From Pseudomonas asiatica (GTDB taxonomy: Bacteria > Pseudomonadota > Gammaproteobacteria > Pseudomonadales > Pseudomonadaceae): a stretch of 64,000 nt of DNA. A program made the position numbers and the translations under genes. The stretch covers positions 3,786,001-3,850,000 of the forward strand of contig NZ_CP157874.1 of the NCBI RefSeq assembly GCF_040214835.1, given 5' to 3'. The notes below the pieces were generated by a model, which was not told where the DNA came from, did no database searches, and worked only from the letters and a program-made list of their open reading frames with translations. Below, in pieces: positions 8,221-16,446 of this stretch (its first letter is position 1; each line of letters starts with the position of its first letter).

Positions 8221-8340
8221 CGGGGCTGCTACGCAGCCCATCGCCGGCAAGCCAGCTCCCACAGAGATCGCTCTACTCCTGAGTTCTGCGCAGTACCTGT
8301 GGGAGCTGGCTTGCCGGCGATGGGCCGCAAAGCGGCCCCC
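8221..8340. repeat. REPIN between the transketolase and SRPBCC genes
   Basis: Inverted REP units (CATCGCCGGCAAGCCAGCTC and complement) flank a ~40-bp spacer between two convergent genes. The long stem would stop transcription from both sides. Confidence 0.85.
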
Positions 8341-8360
8341 AATTACTTAGCTGACAGGTA

Positions 8361-8771
8361 TTAGCCTTCCAGCCCTTTCTTCAGCGCCGCCAGGCCATCT
8401 TCATAGATGCCAGCGAACAACGCAGTTGCCTCAGCATCGCTGACACCCACCGGCACGAACGAACCGGACCATTCCACACGAGAGCCGCTACCTTCAGCCA
8501 CCACGCGCAGGGTCGACTGGTAGTCACGCACCGGCGCCGGGCCCGTGAGGATGGTGTAGCTGTAGCTGCGGCCGGCTTCGTTGAAGTCCAGCAGGCGCTC
8601 GATGATGGTGTCGCCAGCCACGCTCTTCAGGGTGCGGACGCGGCCGCCTTCGCTCAGGGCGCTTTCGGGAATGAACGGCAGCCAGTCGGGCAGCGCGTCG
8701 AAACCGCCAATCAGTTGCCAAACGCGGTTGGCATCGGTTGCCAGGGTGATGGAAGCTTGTGCAGTTGCCAT
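8361..8771 (-). CDS. SRPBCC-fold (polyketide cyclase/START-like) protein
   Basis: This 136-aa protein starts with an alternating beta pattern (ATAQASITLATDANRVWQLI) and carries the helix-grip features of SRPBCC proteins, including VEWSGSF and a C-terminal amphipathic helix (YEDGLAALKKGLEG). Such proteins bind hydrophobic ligands; some are cyclases or dehydratases and many are uncharacterised. ATG 8771 has AGGAGA 7 nt upstream. It lies 71 bp after the aldo/keto reductase gene and is probably cotranscribed with it, so it may handle the same small molecule. No catalytic residues can be assigned. Confidence 0.75.
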   Translation of the reverse strand: MATAQASITLATDANRVWQLIGGFDALPDWLPFIPESALSEGGRVRTLKSVAGDTIIERLLDFNEAGRSYSYTILTGPAPVRDYQSTLRVVAEGSGSRVEWSGSFVPVGVSDAEATALFAGIYEDGLAALKKGLEG

Positions 8772-8842
8772 GATGATTCTCCTGGGGCGCGGCCCCATTG
8801 ATTCGGGTAGGCAGGGCCGCGCAGCGGCCCTTCAAGATCGGT

Positions 8843-9853
8843 TTAAATAGCAGGTACCGGGGCCTGGGCGTTGATCAGCCCTTGCTGGCGCAGGTCATTC
8901 CAGAAGGCCATCGGGATCACCTTGCTCAGGGCGGCGAGGTCTTCGTTGGCGTGTGCCGGACGGGTGGAGCCCGGGATCACCGAGACCACGGCCGGGTGGG
9001 CCAGGGCGAACTGCAGGGCGGCCGCCTTCACATCCACACCATGAGCACGGGCCACGGCGCGGATGCGCTCCAGCTTGGCCAGCACGGTCGCGTTGGCCTT
9101 CTGGTATTCGAAGTGCTCGCCACCGGCGGTGACACCCGAGCTGTACGGGCCGCCCACGACGATGCCTACACCCTGCTCCACCGCTTGCGGCATGACGCGT
9201 TGCAGTGCGCGGTCATGGTCCAGCAGCGAGTAGCGGCCGGCGAGCAGGAAGCCATCCGGACGGGCTTCTTCGAGGTCGAGGGTCAGCTCGATCGGCTCGA
9301 CGCGGTTCACACCCAGGCCCCAGGCCTTGATCACACCCTCTTCACGCAGACGGGTCAGTACGCGGAAGGCACCGGTACGGGCGGTTTCGAACTGGCTCAG
9401 CCATTCGTCACCGTAGAAGTCCTGGGCGATGTCGTGAATCCAGACGATGTCCAGGCGGTCGGTCTTCAGGCGGCGCAGGCTATCCTCGATGGAGCGCAGG
9501 GTGGCGTCGGCGCTGTAGTCGTTGACGATGCGGTTGCGGTTGCCGTGCTCGAACAGGCCGCTTTTTTCGCCCAGTTCACGGGCTGCCGGGTCTTCCAGTT
9601 CGTCGAGGATGATGCGGCCAACCTTGGTGCTGAGCACGTACTCGTCACGTGGGCGGCCGACCAGGGCATTGCCCAGGCGAGTTTCGGACAGGCCGGCGCC
9701 GTAGAACGGGGCGGTATCGTAGTAGCGCACACCGTTGGCCCAGGCGGCGTCGATGGTGGCCTGGACTTCAGCCTCGGGAACATTGCGGAACATGTTGCCC
9801 AGCGGTGCGGCACCGTGGCCCAGTGGATTGGCGATAAGGGATTTGAGGTTCAT
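8843..9853 (-). CDS. Aldo/keto reductase (L-fucose/D-threo-aldose dehydrogenase-like group)
   Basis: The 336-aa protein has AKR barrel features: YYDTAPFYGAGLSE with the catalytic Asp and Tyr, STKVGR with the Lys, VWIHD with the His, and the C-terminal VIPGSTRP phosphate-binding loop. The extended DLEDPAAREL-like region and overall length recall pyridoxal 4-dehydrogenase and D-threo-aldose 1-dehydrogenase relatives. ATG 9853 has AGGAAA 7 nt upstream. It heads a two-gene unit with the SRPBCC protein, on the same strand as and downstream of the DHA2 pump and SfnB-like gene. The substrate is unknown. Confidence 0.85.
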   Translation of the reverse strand: MNLKSLIANPLGHGAAPLGNMFRNVPEAEVQATIDAAWANGVRYYDTAPFYGAGLSETRLGNALVGRPRDEYVLSTKVGRIILDELEDPAARELGEKSGLFEHGNRNRIVNDYSADATLRSIEDSLRRLKTDRLDIVWIHDIAQDFYGDEWLSQFETARTGAFRVLTRLREEGVIKAWGLGVNRVEPIELTLDLEEARPDGFLLAGRYSLLDHDRALQRVMPQAVEQGVGIVVGGPYSSGVTAGGEHFEYQKANATVLAKLERIRAVARAHGVDVKAAALQFALAHPAVVSVIPGSTRPAHANEDLAALSKVIPMAFWNDLRQQGLINAQAPVPAI

Positions 9854-10012
9854 GTGCGTTTTCCTGATGGGGGAGTTGGTTGTGAACTCCAGTGGCTGCA
9901 ATCCTATGCCCCACCCACCAAGACCGTCCAAGTCATATTTCGAACGACTTGAGACCTTTTATGCAACACCCAACAACCTCCGGAATGGACTGATGCATGC
10001 CCCGCCCAATGA

Positions 10013-11395
10013 CTAGTCCGCCAAACGCCGGAACACCAAACCGGAAATTCCACACATGACAGCGCACAGCAACATCACCGTGGCGATATCTGCCACCGAG
10101 GTTTCGCTACGCCCATCCATCCCGGCCAGCATCCCCAACAGCCCCCCTGCCAGGCTCACCGACATGGCCATGGTCAACTGCACGGACATCGCCGACAACG
10201 AACTGGCCGCCGCCGAACGCTCACCGGGCACGTCCTGATAACTGGCAGCCCCCAACGTCGAGAACTGCAGTGAACGCACCAGGCCTGCGGCGAACAGCAC
10301 CGCAGCCATCAGCCACACAGCGGTATCACGATCAAAACTGGCGCACAGGGCAATCCCCACCCCACTGAGCACGGCATTGCAACTGAGCACCCGTCGATAG
10401 CCGTAGCGCCGTACCAATGGCACTGCCAGCAGCTTCATCAGCAGCGCGCCAGCGCCACCACTGACCACCAGCCCCCCCGCCGCCAACGGGCTCAAGCCCA
10501 GGCAGTTCTGCAGCAGCAGCACGATCAGGAACGGCTGGGCTGCCGAACCCAGGCGGAACAGCCCGCCACCCGCCTGGGCCACGCCAAAGCTGCGCAGGCG
10601 CAGCAGCGACAGGTCCACCAACGGACTGGGGTGTCGCCGCGCGTGCAGCAGATACCCCAACGCACAGGCTGCTCCACCGGCCACCAGCACCATGGCCCAG
10701 GCCTGGGGCAACTGCCCCAGCCCCAGTGCTTCCAGGCCGAACACCAGCATGGCCAGGGCCCCGCCGCTGAGCAGCAAGCCACGCACGTCCAACGGTGGCA
10801 CCGGTCGTGCCGGATAATCCGGCACATGGCGCAGGATCAACCAGCAACCGAGCAGGCAGATTGGCAGGTTGATCAGGAAGATCCAGTGCCACGACAGCAC
10901 CGTCACCAGCAAACCGCCGAGCAACGGCCCCACCAGCGGCCCCACCAGCGCCGGCAGGGCCAGCCACGACATGGCCTGCAGCAGCTGCTCGCGGCTCGAC
11001 CAACGCAGGATGATCACCTGCCCCACCGGTGTCATCAATGCCCCGGCCGCCCCCTGCAGCATGCGCCCCAGGCACAGTTGCCAGAGCGTATCGGCCAGGG
11101 CGCAGGCCAGCGACGCGCAGGTGAACAAGCCCATCGCCGACAACATGACCTGGCGCGGGCGAAAGCGCTCGGCAGCCCAACCGCTGACCGGCACGCACAG
11201 GGCCAGGGCAAGCATGTACAGCGACACCACCAGATTCATGCGCAGCCCCGGCTCGCCGAAATCGGCGGCCATCTGCAGCAAGGCGGTCATCACCGCTGTG
11301 CTGTCGAGCAGCTCCATGAACAAGGCGGCACCGATGATCACCGGGACCTTGGGGCTTTGCACATGGCCGGCCAGCAAGGCCGGCTGGGCAGTCAA
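10013..11395 (-). CDS. MFS efflux transporter, DHA2-like
   Basis: The 460-aa protein has about 14 hydrophobic segments and drug:H+ antiporter motifs: DSTAVMTALLQM in TM1, the loop GWAAERFRPRQVM (motif A), and LGRMLQGAAGALMTPVGQ (motif C region). It is expected to export small hydrophobic compounds across the inner membrane. The start is set at TTG 11395, whose last two bases form part of the TGA of the upstream sfnB-like gene, with GGGG 6 nt before; a GTG at 11362 is the alternative. The tight coupling to an organosulfur-type flavoprotein suggests it removes a product or toxic analogue (inference). Confidence 0.8.
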   Translation of the reverse strand: MTAQPALLAGHVQSPKVPVIIGAALFMELLDSTAVMTALLQMAADFGEPGLRMNLVVSLYMLALALCVPVSGWAAERFRPRQVMLSAMGLFTCASLACALADTLWQLCLGRMLQGAAGALMTPVGQVIILRWSSREQLLQAMSWLALPALVGPLVGPLLGGLLVTVLSWHWIFLINLPICLLGCWLILRHVPDYPARPVPPLDVRGLLLSGGALAMLVFGLEALGLGQLPQAWAMVLVAGGAACALGYLLHARRHPSPLVDLSLLRLRSFGVAQAGGGLFRLGSAAQPFLIVLLLQNCLGLSPLAAGGLVVSGGAGALLMKLLAVPLVRRYGYRRVLSCNAVLSGVGIALCASFDRDTAVWLMAAVLFAAGLVRSLQFSTLGAASYQDVPGERSAAASSLSAMSVQLTMAMSVSLAGGLLGMLAGMDGRSETSVADIATVMLLCAVMCGISGLVFRRLAD

Positions 11396-12603
11396 AACAG
11401 CCCCGAGACAGGTGGGCGAGTGCCCTTGAGCTGCCAGGCACCGACCACCGCCGCCTTCCATTGGCGCGGGTTATGATTGGCCACGGTGCGAGCGTTGCGC
11501 CAGTGGCGGTCGAGGTTGTGCTGGCGGCCGGTGGTGGAGGCACCGCCAACGTCGAACAGCGTTTGCGCAGCCTTGAGTGCCAGCTCGGCGACCAGGTACT
11601 GGGTCTGCGCCACCTCGATCGCAGCCTGCTCCACGGCGGCTTCATCCAGTTGCGTGGCCCAGGCCTTGTCGATGGTTGCAGCGGCCTTGAGGACCATGGC
11701 CTCAGCGCCATAGGCACGGGCGGCGATATCACCTACCGACAGCTCTACGTAGGGGTCGTCCACCGAGCGGCTGGCCGTGCTGTGCTTGATCGGGCGGGCA
11801 TGCTCGCGGGCGAAGCGGGTGGCGTCGTCCAGCGCATTGCGGGCGATACCGGCCAGCACGGTGGCAAGGAACAGCTGCAGGAACGGCGTGACGATGGTGC
11901 GCTTGCCTTCCTCCACGGTACGCGTGCGGATATCGCTGGCCTCGACGCGCACATTGCGCAAGTGAGTGGTGCCGCTGGCGGTCAGGCGCTGGCCCATGGC
12001 GTCAAAGTCATCGACCAGCTCCAGGCCCTCGCGGTCGCGCGGCAGGATGAACGAAACCGGCTGCTCGTCCTCGTCCAGGGCAACGGCGCTGACGTAATCG
12101 GCGAACAGCGCACCCGTGCTGTAGAACTTGCTGCCATTGGCGCGAAAATGCTCGCCCTCGCGCACCAGGCGCGCGGCGATGGCGCCGTTGGCACCGCCCA
12201 GTTCCCAGCCGGCATTGCCGATTACCGCACCCTGCAGATAGCGCGCGAACCAACGCTCGCGCTCCTGCTCGGCGCCTTCGGCCTGTGAAGCCAGCAGGCC
12301 TTCGACAAATGCAAAACCCGGGCGCAGGGCCTGGGCCACGTTGGAGTCGACCGAGGCGATTTGCAGCAGCAGTTCGATCACATCGCTGACACTGCCGCCG
12401 GGGCCGCCGTACTGGCCTGGGATACGCACGGTGTAGAGCCCGGCTGCCGCAAGCTGGGCGATGGCCTCATGGGGCAACAGGCGTTCGCGTTCGCGCTGCG
12501 CGGCGCCTGCGCCGATGGCGGGCAGCAGGGCTGCGATGCGGGCTTTCAGCTCCGCGACGCTGGTGGCCGGAGCCTGGGTTGGGAAACGTTGAAATGTAGT
12601 CAT
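11392..12603 (-). CDS. SfnB-family acyl-CoA-dehydrogenase-fold flavoprotein (organosulfur oxidation)
   Basis: The 403-aa protein has the acyl-CoA dehydrogenase fold used by SfnB and DszC: an N-terminal helical domain with the SfnB-like signature SVDSNVAQ, a middle beta domain (GNAGWELGGANG, GSKFYSTGALFADY), and a C-terminal domain ending DVGGASTTGRQHNLDRHWRNART. Relatives oxygenate sulfur compounds using reduced FMN from a separate reductase during sulfate limitation. RBS AGGA lies 8 nt before ATG 12603. A candidate sigma-54 promoter is upstream at 12655-12670. The DHA2 pump gene overlaps its stop codon. Confidence 0.85.
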   Translation of the reverse strand: MTTFQRFPTQAPATSVAELKARIAALLPAIGAGAAQRERERLLPHEAIAQLAAAGLYTVRIPGQYGGPGGSVSDVIELLLQIASVDSNVAQALRPGFAFVEGLLASQAEGAEQERERWFARYLQGAVIGNAGWELGGANGAIAARLVREGEHFRANGSKFYSTGALFADYVSAVALDEDEQPVSFILPRDREGLELVDDFDAMGQRLTASGTTHLRNVRVEASDIRTRTVEEGKRTIVTPFLQLFLATVLAGIARNALDDATRFAREHARPIKHSTASRSVDDPYVELSVGDIAARAYGAEAMVLKAAATIDKAWATQLDEAAVEQAAIEVAQTQYLVAELALKAAQTLFDVGGASTTGRQHNLDRHWRNARTVANHNPRQWKAAVVGAWQLKGTRPPVSGLF

Positions 12604-12654
12604 GGTTCAGTCCTTTAAGTACATCTTTCGTTTAGGCGACCCGAGCCCTGTGGG

Positions 12655-12670
12655 AGCAGCGCTCTTGCCA
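12655..12670 (-). promoter_or_regulatory. Candidate sigma-54 promoter of the sfnB-like/DHA2 unit
   Basis: On the minus strand the site reads TGGCAAGAGCGCTGCT, with -24 GG and -12 GC separated by exactly 10 nt. Predicted transcription starts near 12644, about 40 nt before the ATG. It is weaker than the sites at 29307 and 29699 (A for C in TGGCAC) and lies near REP debris. Confidence 0.45.
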
Positions 12671-12763
12671 ATTTCCTGAAGCTGGCGCTATCCCTGTGGG
12701 AGATTACCCAGCCCTTTGGGCTGCGCTGTCGCGCAGAGAACTCAGTGCGCAAGCGATCCGCGT

Positions 12764-12861
12764 GTGGGAGCGGGCGTGCCCGCGAAGAATCCAACACGGT
12801 GCCTGGCACCGGCTCCGCCGGTGTTCGCGGCGGTTCGACGCCTCGACACGCCCGCTCCCAC
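12764..12861. repeat. REPIN-like inverted repeat
   Basis: GTGGGAGCGGGCGTGCCCGCGAA at the left and GACACGCCCGCTCCCAC at the right form an inverted pair around a GC-rich palindromic centre. It separates the double-ATPase gene from the next operon. Further partial REP pieces occur at 12650-12730. Confidence 0.75.
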
Positions 12862-12890
12862 AAGTTCGGTGCAGGGCTTGGCGTCTCAGT

Positions 12891-14603
12891 TCAAATGGCG
12901 ATCTTCCACAGGCGGGTTTCGTCGAACAGGTCGAAGGCTTCGTGTTCCAGGTCCAGCGGCGGCACCACCAGTTCGGCGCCGCTGCCGGGCAGGCGCGGCA
13001 CCGCGCCGAGCAAGCGCTGGGTGTATTCGTGGGCCGGGTTATCGAACAACTGCTCGACCGGTGCCTGCTCCACCACCTGACCGTGGCGCATCACCAGCAC
13101 GTCGTCGCTGACATGGCGGATCACCCCCAGGTCGTGGGAGATGAACAGGTAGGCCAGGCCCAGTTCGTCCTGCAGGTCGGCCAGCAGGTCGAGCACCTGG
13201 GCCTGCACCGACACGTCCAGGGCGGACACCGGCTCGTCGCAGATGATCACCTTGGGTTCGCTGGCGATCGCCCGGGCGATTGCCACCCGCTGGCGCTGGC
13301 CGCCCGACAGTTGCAACGGCCTGCGCTGGCCGAGATCTGCCGGCAAACGCACCTGGTTGAGCAGCACAGCGATACGTGCGGGCCTGGCTGGTGCCTCGAT
13401 ACCGGCTACCTGCAAGGCGTCATCAAGAATCTGCGCCACGCTCCAGCGCGGGTCGAACGAGCCCAGCGGGTCCTGGTAGATCACGCTGATGTCGCGCCGC
13501 AACGGCCTGCGCACTGCCTCGCTCACGGCGTTGGCCGGGCGGTTCCAGGGTTGCCCGCGATAAAGCACTTCGCCCTCATCGGGCTGCAGCAGGCCGAGGG
13601 CGATGCGTGCCACGGTGGTCTTGCCCGAGCCGGACTCGCCGACAATGCCCAGGGTACGCCCGGCACGCAGGGTGAAGTCGACGCCCTGCACCACCTGCCG
13701 CACCAGCCCGTCCGGGCCGAGGTAGCGCTTGCCCAGGCCACGGCCTTCGAGCAAAACGTCGCTGTGCGAGCGTGCCCGCGGCTCACTGCGCACGCCAACC
13801 CGCTCGGGTGACAGCCGGCTGCCGCGCGGGTGCTCGGCGGGTACTGCCGCCAGCAAGGCCTGGGTGTAGGCGTGACGCGGCTGGCGCAGCACCTGCTGCA
13901 TCGGCCCCTGCTCCACCACCTCGCCATGGCGCAGCACCACCACCTCATCGGCCAGTTGGGCGACCACTGCCAGGTCGTGGCTGATGATCAGCAGCGAGGC
14001 GCCACGGGCCTTGATCTGCTGGAACACTTCAAGAATCTGCGCCTGCACGGTGGCGTCCAGCGCGGTGGTCGGCTCGTCGGCGATGACCAGCGCGGGGTCC
14101 ATGGCCAGGGCACTGGCAATCAGTGCACGCTGGCGCAGGCCACCGGACAACTGCCCGGGCCGCTGGCGAGCACGCAGTTCGACATCCGGCACGCCTACCC
14201 GTTCGAGCAACTCATGCACGCGCGCAGTACGGGTATGGCGGTCACCGTATCCGTGGGTCTGCAGCACTTCGAGAATTTCCTTGCCCACCGGCCGCAGTGG
14301 GTCCAGCGACACCAGCGCATCCTGCAGCACGAAGCCGATATCCTTGCCACGCACGGCGCGCCACTGGCGCTCGCTGAGGTCGAGCAGGTCGTGGCCGCCG
14401 AAACTCAAGCGACGGGCACTCACCTGCGCTCGCCCTCCGGCCAGCCCGACCAGGCAGCGGGCACTGACGCTCTTGCCCGAGCCAGACTCACCGACCAAGG
14501 CCAGGCAACGGCCAGGCGGCAAGGTGAAGGACAGATCACGGACCACGCTGGCGCCATCAAAGGCCACGTTCAGCCCTTCGACGATCAAGGTCTTGTCGCT
14601 CAT
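12891..14603 (-). CDS. Fused double ATPase of an Opp/Dpp-type ABC importer (system 2)
   Basis: The 570-aa protein contains two complete ABC ATPase domains, equivalent to DppD and DppF joined in one chain. Each half has Walker A (GESGSGKS and GESGSGKT), a signature (LSGGLRQR and LSGGQRQR), Walker B (LVIADEP and VIICDEP) and a switch His (ISHD). C-terminal Opp-type extensions (HAYTQALLAAVP and HEYTQRLLGAVP) follow each half. It energises the permeases encoded just upstream. ATG 14603 overlaps the stop of the preceding permease (ATGA). A frame reaching 14702 is only an overlap. Confidence 0.92.
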   Translation of the reverse strand: MSDKTLIVEGLNVAFDGASVVRDLSFTLPPGRCLALVGESGSGKSVSARCLVGLAGGRAQVSARRLSFGGHDLLDLSERQWRAVRGKDIGFVLQDALVSLDPLRPVGKEILEVLQTHGYGDRHTRTARVHELLERVGVPDVELRARQRPGQLSGGLRQRALIASALAMDPALVIADEPTTALDATVQAQILEVFQQIKARGASLLIISHDLAVVAQLADEVVVLRHGEVVEQGPMQQVLRQPRHAYTQALLAAVPAEHPRGSRLSPERVGVRSEPRARSHSDVLLEGRGLGKRYLGPDGLVRQVVQGVDFTLRAGRTLGIVGESGSGKTTVARIALGLLQPDEGEVLYRGQPWNRPANAVSEAVRRPLRRDISVIYQDPLGSFDPRWSVAQILDDALQVAGIEAPARPARIAVLLNQVRLPADLGQRRPLQLSGGQRQRVAIARAIASEPKVIICDEPVSALDVSVQAQVLDLLADLQDELGLAYLFISHDLGVIRHVSDDVLVMRHGQVVEQAPVEQLFDNPAHEYTQRLLGAVPRLPGSGAELVVPPLDLEHEAFDLFDETRLWKIAI

Positions 14604-15463
14604 GGCAGGCGCCCCTCCAGACGTTGTTGGATGTAGCGGCCAGTCACGGTGGTCGCCAGGGTGGTGAGGACGATGAACAGGCCAGGGAAGAAGGTGAGCC
14701 ACCAGGCATTGGCGATGAAGTCACGCCCCATGGACAACATGGTCCCCCACTCCGGCGCCGGCGGCCGCGCGCCCAGGCCGAGGAAGCTCAGCGCCGAGGC
14801 CCAGACGATGGCCTGGCCAACGCCCATGGTCAGCGTCACCACCAATGGGCGCATGGCGTTGGGCAGCAATTGGCGCAGCACGATGCGCGAAGTCGGGTGC
14901 CCCAACGCCCGCGCCGCTTCGATGTAGCCGGCGTTGCGTACCGCCAGCACCTGGCCACGGACCATGCGCGCGTACCCCGGCGCACCGCCCAGCCCGGTGG
15001 CGACGATCAACGGGCCGACACCGCTGCCGAACACCGCCACGAACAGCAGCGCCAGCACCAGGCTGGGGAAGGCGAACAGCACTTCCAGCAACCAGCCCAC
15101 CGCACGGTCCACGCGTGCGCCGCCAAGGCCACCGAGCAGGCCGAGGGCGATGGCGATGACCATGGAAATGGCCGTAGCCGCAAGGCCGATCAGCAGGCTC
15201 TGGCGGGCGCCGTGGATGATCCGCGCGAAGATGTCGCGGCCCGACTGGTCGGTGCCCAGCCAGTGCGCCCAGCTGGGTGGCTGGAAAGCCTCTCGCGGCA
15301 CGATGGCCAGTGGATCAATGCGGGTGAACAGCCCCGGCGCCAACGCGGCCAGAAGCAATGCGAACAGGAACAGGATCGCCAGGCTTGCGCCCAGCGGCGG
15401 CAGTTTCACTTGGCGCTGCCGGCGCAATGGCGCGAGCACTTGGCCATGGGTCAGGTCTGTCAT
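14600..15463 (-). CDS. ABC importer permease, DppC-like (system 2)
   Basis: The 287-aa inner-membrane protein has a DppC-type N-terminus (one TM helix, then WLGTDQSGRDIFARIIHGAR), five further TM helices, and the EAA loop (YIEAARALGHPTSRIVLRQL) that docks to the ATPase. ATG 15463 overlaps the stop of the DppB-like permease, and its own stop overlaps the ATPase start, so the operon is translationally coupled throughout. Confidence 0.92.
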   Translation of the reverse strand: MTDLTHGQVLAPLRRQRQVKLPPLGASLAILFLFALLLAALAPGLFTRIDPLAIVPREAFQPPSWAHWLGTDQSGRDIFARIIHGARQSLLIGLAATAISMVIAIALGLLGGLGGARVDRAVGWLLEVLFAFPSLVLALLFVAVFGSGVGPLIVATGLGGAPGYARMVRGQVLAVRNAGYIEAARALGHPTSRIVLRQLLPNAMRPLVVTLTMGVGQAIVWASALSFLGLGARPPAPEWGTMLSMGRDFIANAWWLTFFPGLFIVLTTLATTVTGRYIQQRLEGRLP

Positions 15464-16446
15464 GCTGCAGCCTCCTGCTGCCGAGGGTCGATCCACTGGT
15501 ACAGCAGGTCGACCAGAATGTTGGCCAGCACATAGCCAGCCGCCACTACCAGGCTGATGCCGATCACCAGCGGCAGGTCCTGGGCCTGCACCGCCTGGTA
15601 CAGCTGGCGGCCCACCCCCTTGCGGGAAAAGATCACCTCGCACACCACCGCACCACTGATCAGCGCGCCGATGGCCCAGCCCGACAGCGACACACCTGGC
15701 AGCAAGGCATGGCGCAAGGCGTGCCGAAAGCGCACGGCCAGGTCACTGAGGCCACGTGTGCGGGCGGTGAGCACGAAGGGTTGATCGAGGGTCAGTTCCA
15801 GCGACTCCCGGGTGACCTGGGCAATGAAACCGGCCAACGGAATCGCCAGGGAAAACGCCGGAAGTATCAGGCTGGCAAAGCTGTCGCTACCGGCCGGCGG
15901 GAACCAGCGCAGGCCGAAGGCGAATACCGCCAGCAGCACCACGCCGAGCCAGAAGTGCGGCAGCGCCGCGCTGAGGGTTTCCGCCAGCGAGGCGATACCG
16001 CCGACCAGCCTGCCGCGCCCGGCAGTGACCACTGTCAGCAGCAGCACCAGCAACCAGGCCAGCAGCAGGGCGGCGATGGTCAGTTCCAAGGTCGCCCCGC
16101 CCTGCTCGGCCAGCACACGGGTGACCGGCAGGTGCTGCGAGTAGGACACCCCCAAGTCACCTTGCAGCAGGCGCCCGAGGTAGAACACGTACTGCACGGC
16201 CAACGGCTTGTCGAGGCCGTACTCCACGCGCGCAGCTTCAATCGCTTCCGGCGTCGGGTTGCCACTGGGGCCACCGAGAATCGCCAGCACCGGGTCACCC
16301 GGCATCAGCCGCAGTGCGAAGAAGGTCAGGGTCGCCACCGCCCACAGCACCAGCACGCCACCGGCCAGGCGGATGGCAGCGCGCCGGCCCAGGGCGGCAA
16401 GGCGTTCGCGACGCGGGTCGGTCACTGCGAGTGTCGTCGTAGTCAT
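15460..16446 (-). CDS. ABC importer permease, DppB-like (system 2)
   Basis: The 328-aa permease has the DppB N-terminal TM followed by LRLMPGDPVLAILGG, the YGLDKPLAVQY motif, and the C-terminal EAA loop (LTARTRGLSDLAVRFRHALR). ATG 16446 is chosen because it overlaps the stop of the substrate-binding protein gene as ATGA; an earlier ATG at 16458 is in frame but lies inside that gene. Confidence 0.92.
   Translation of the reverse strand: MTTTTLAVTDPRRERLAALGRRAAIRLAGGVLVLWAVATLTFFALRLMPGDPVLAILGGPSGNPTPEAIEAARVEYGLDKPLAVQYVFYLGRLLQGDLGVSYSQHLPVTRVLAEQGGATLELTIAALLLAWLLVLLLTVVTAGRGRLVGGIASLAETLSAALPHFWLGVVLLAVFAFGLRWFPPAGSDSFASLILPAFSLAIPLAGFIAQVTRESLELTLDQPFVLTARTRGLSDLAVRFRHALRHALLPGVSLSGWAIGALISGAVVCEVIFSRKGVGRQLYQAVQAQDLPLVIGISLVVAAGYVLANILVDLLYQWIDPRQQEAAA

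Noticed and set aside
9854..10012. Possible sigma-54 site before the AKR gene (around TGCAATCCTATGCCCC)
   Set aside because: Several key -24 bases are wrong, so it is not a credible promoter.
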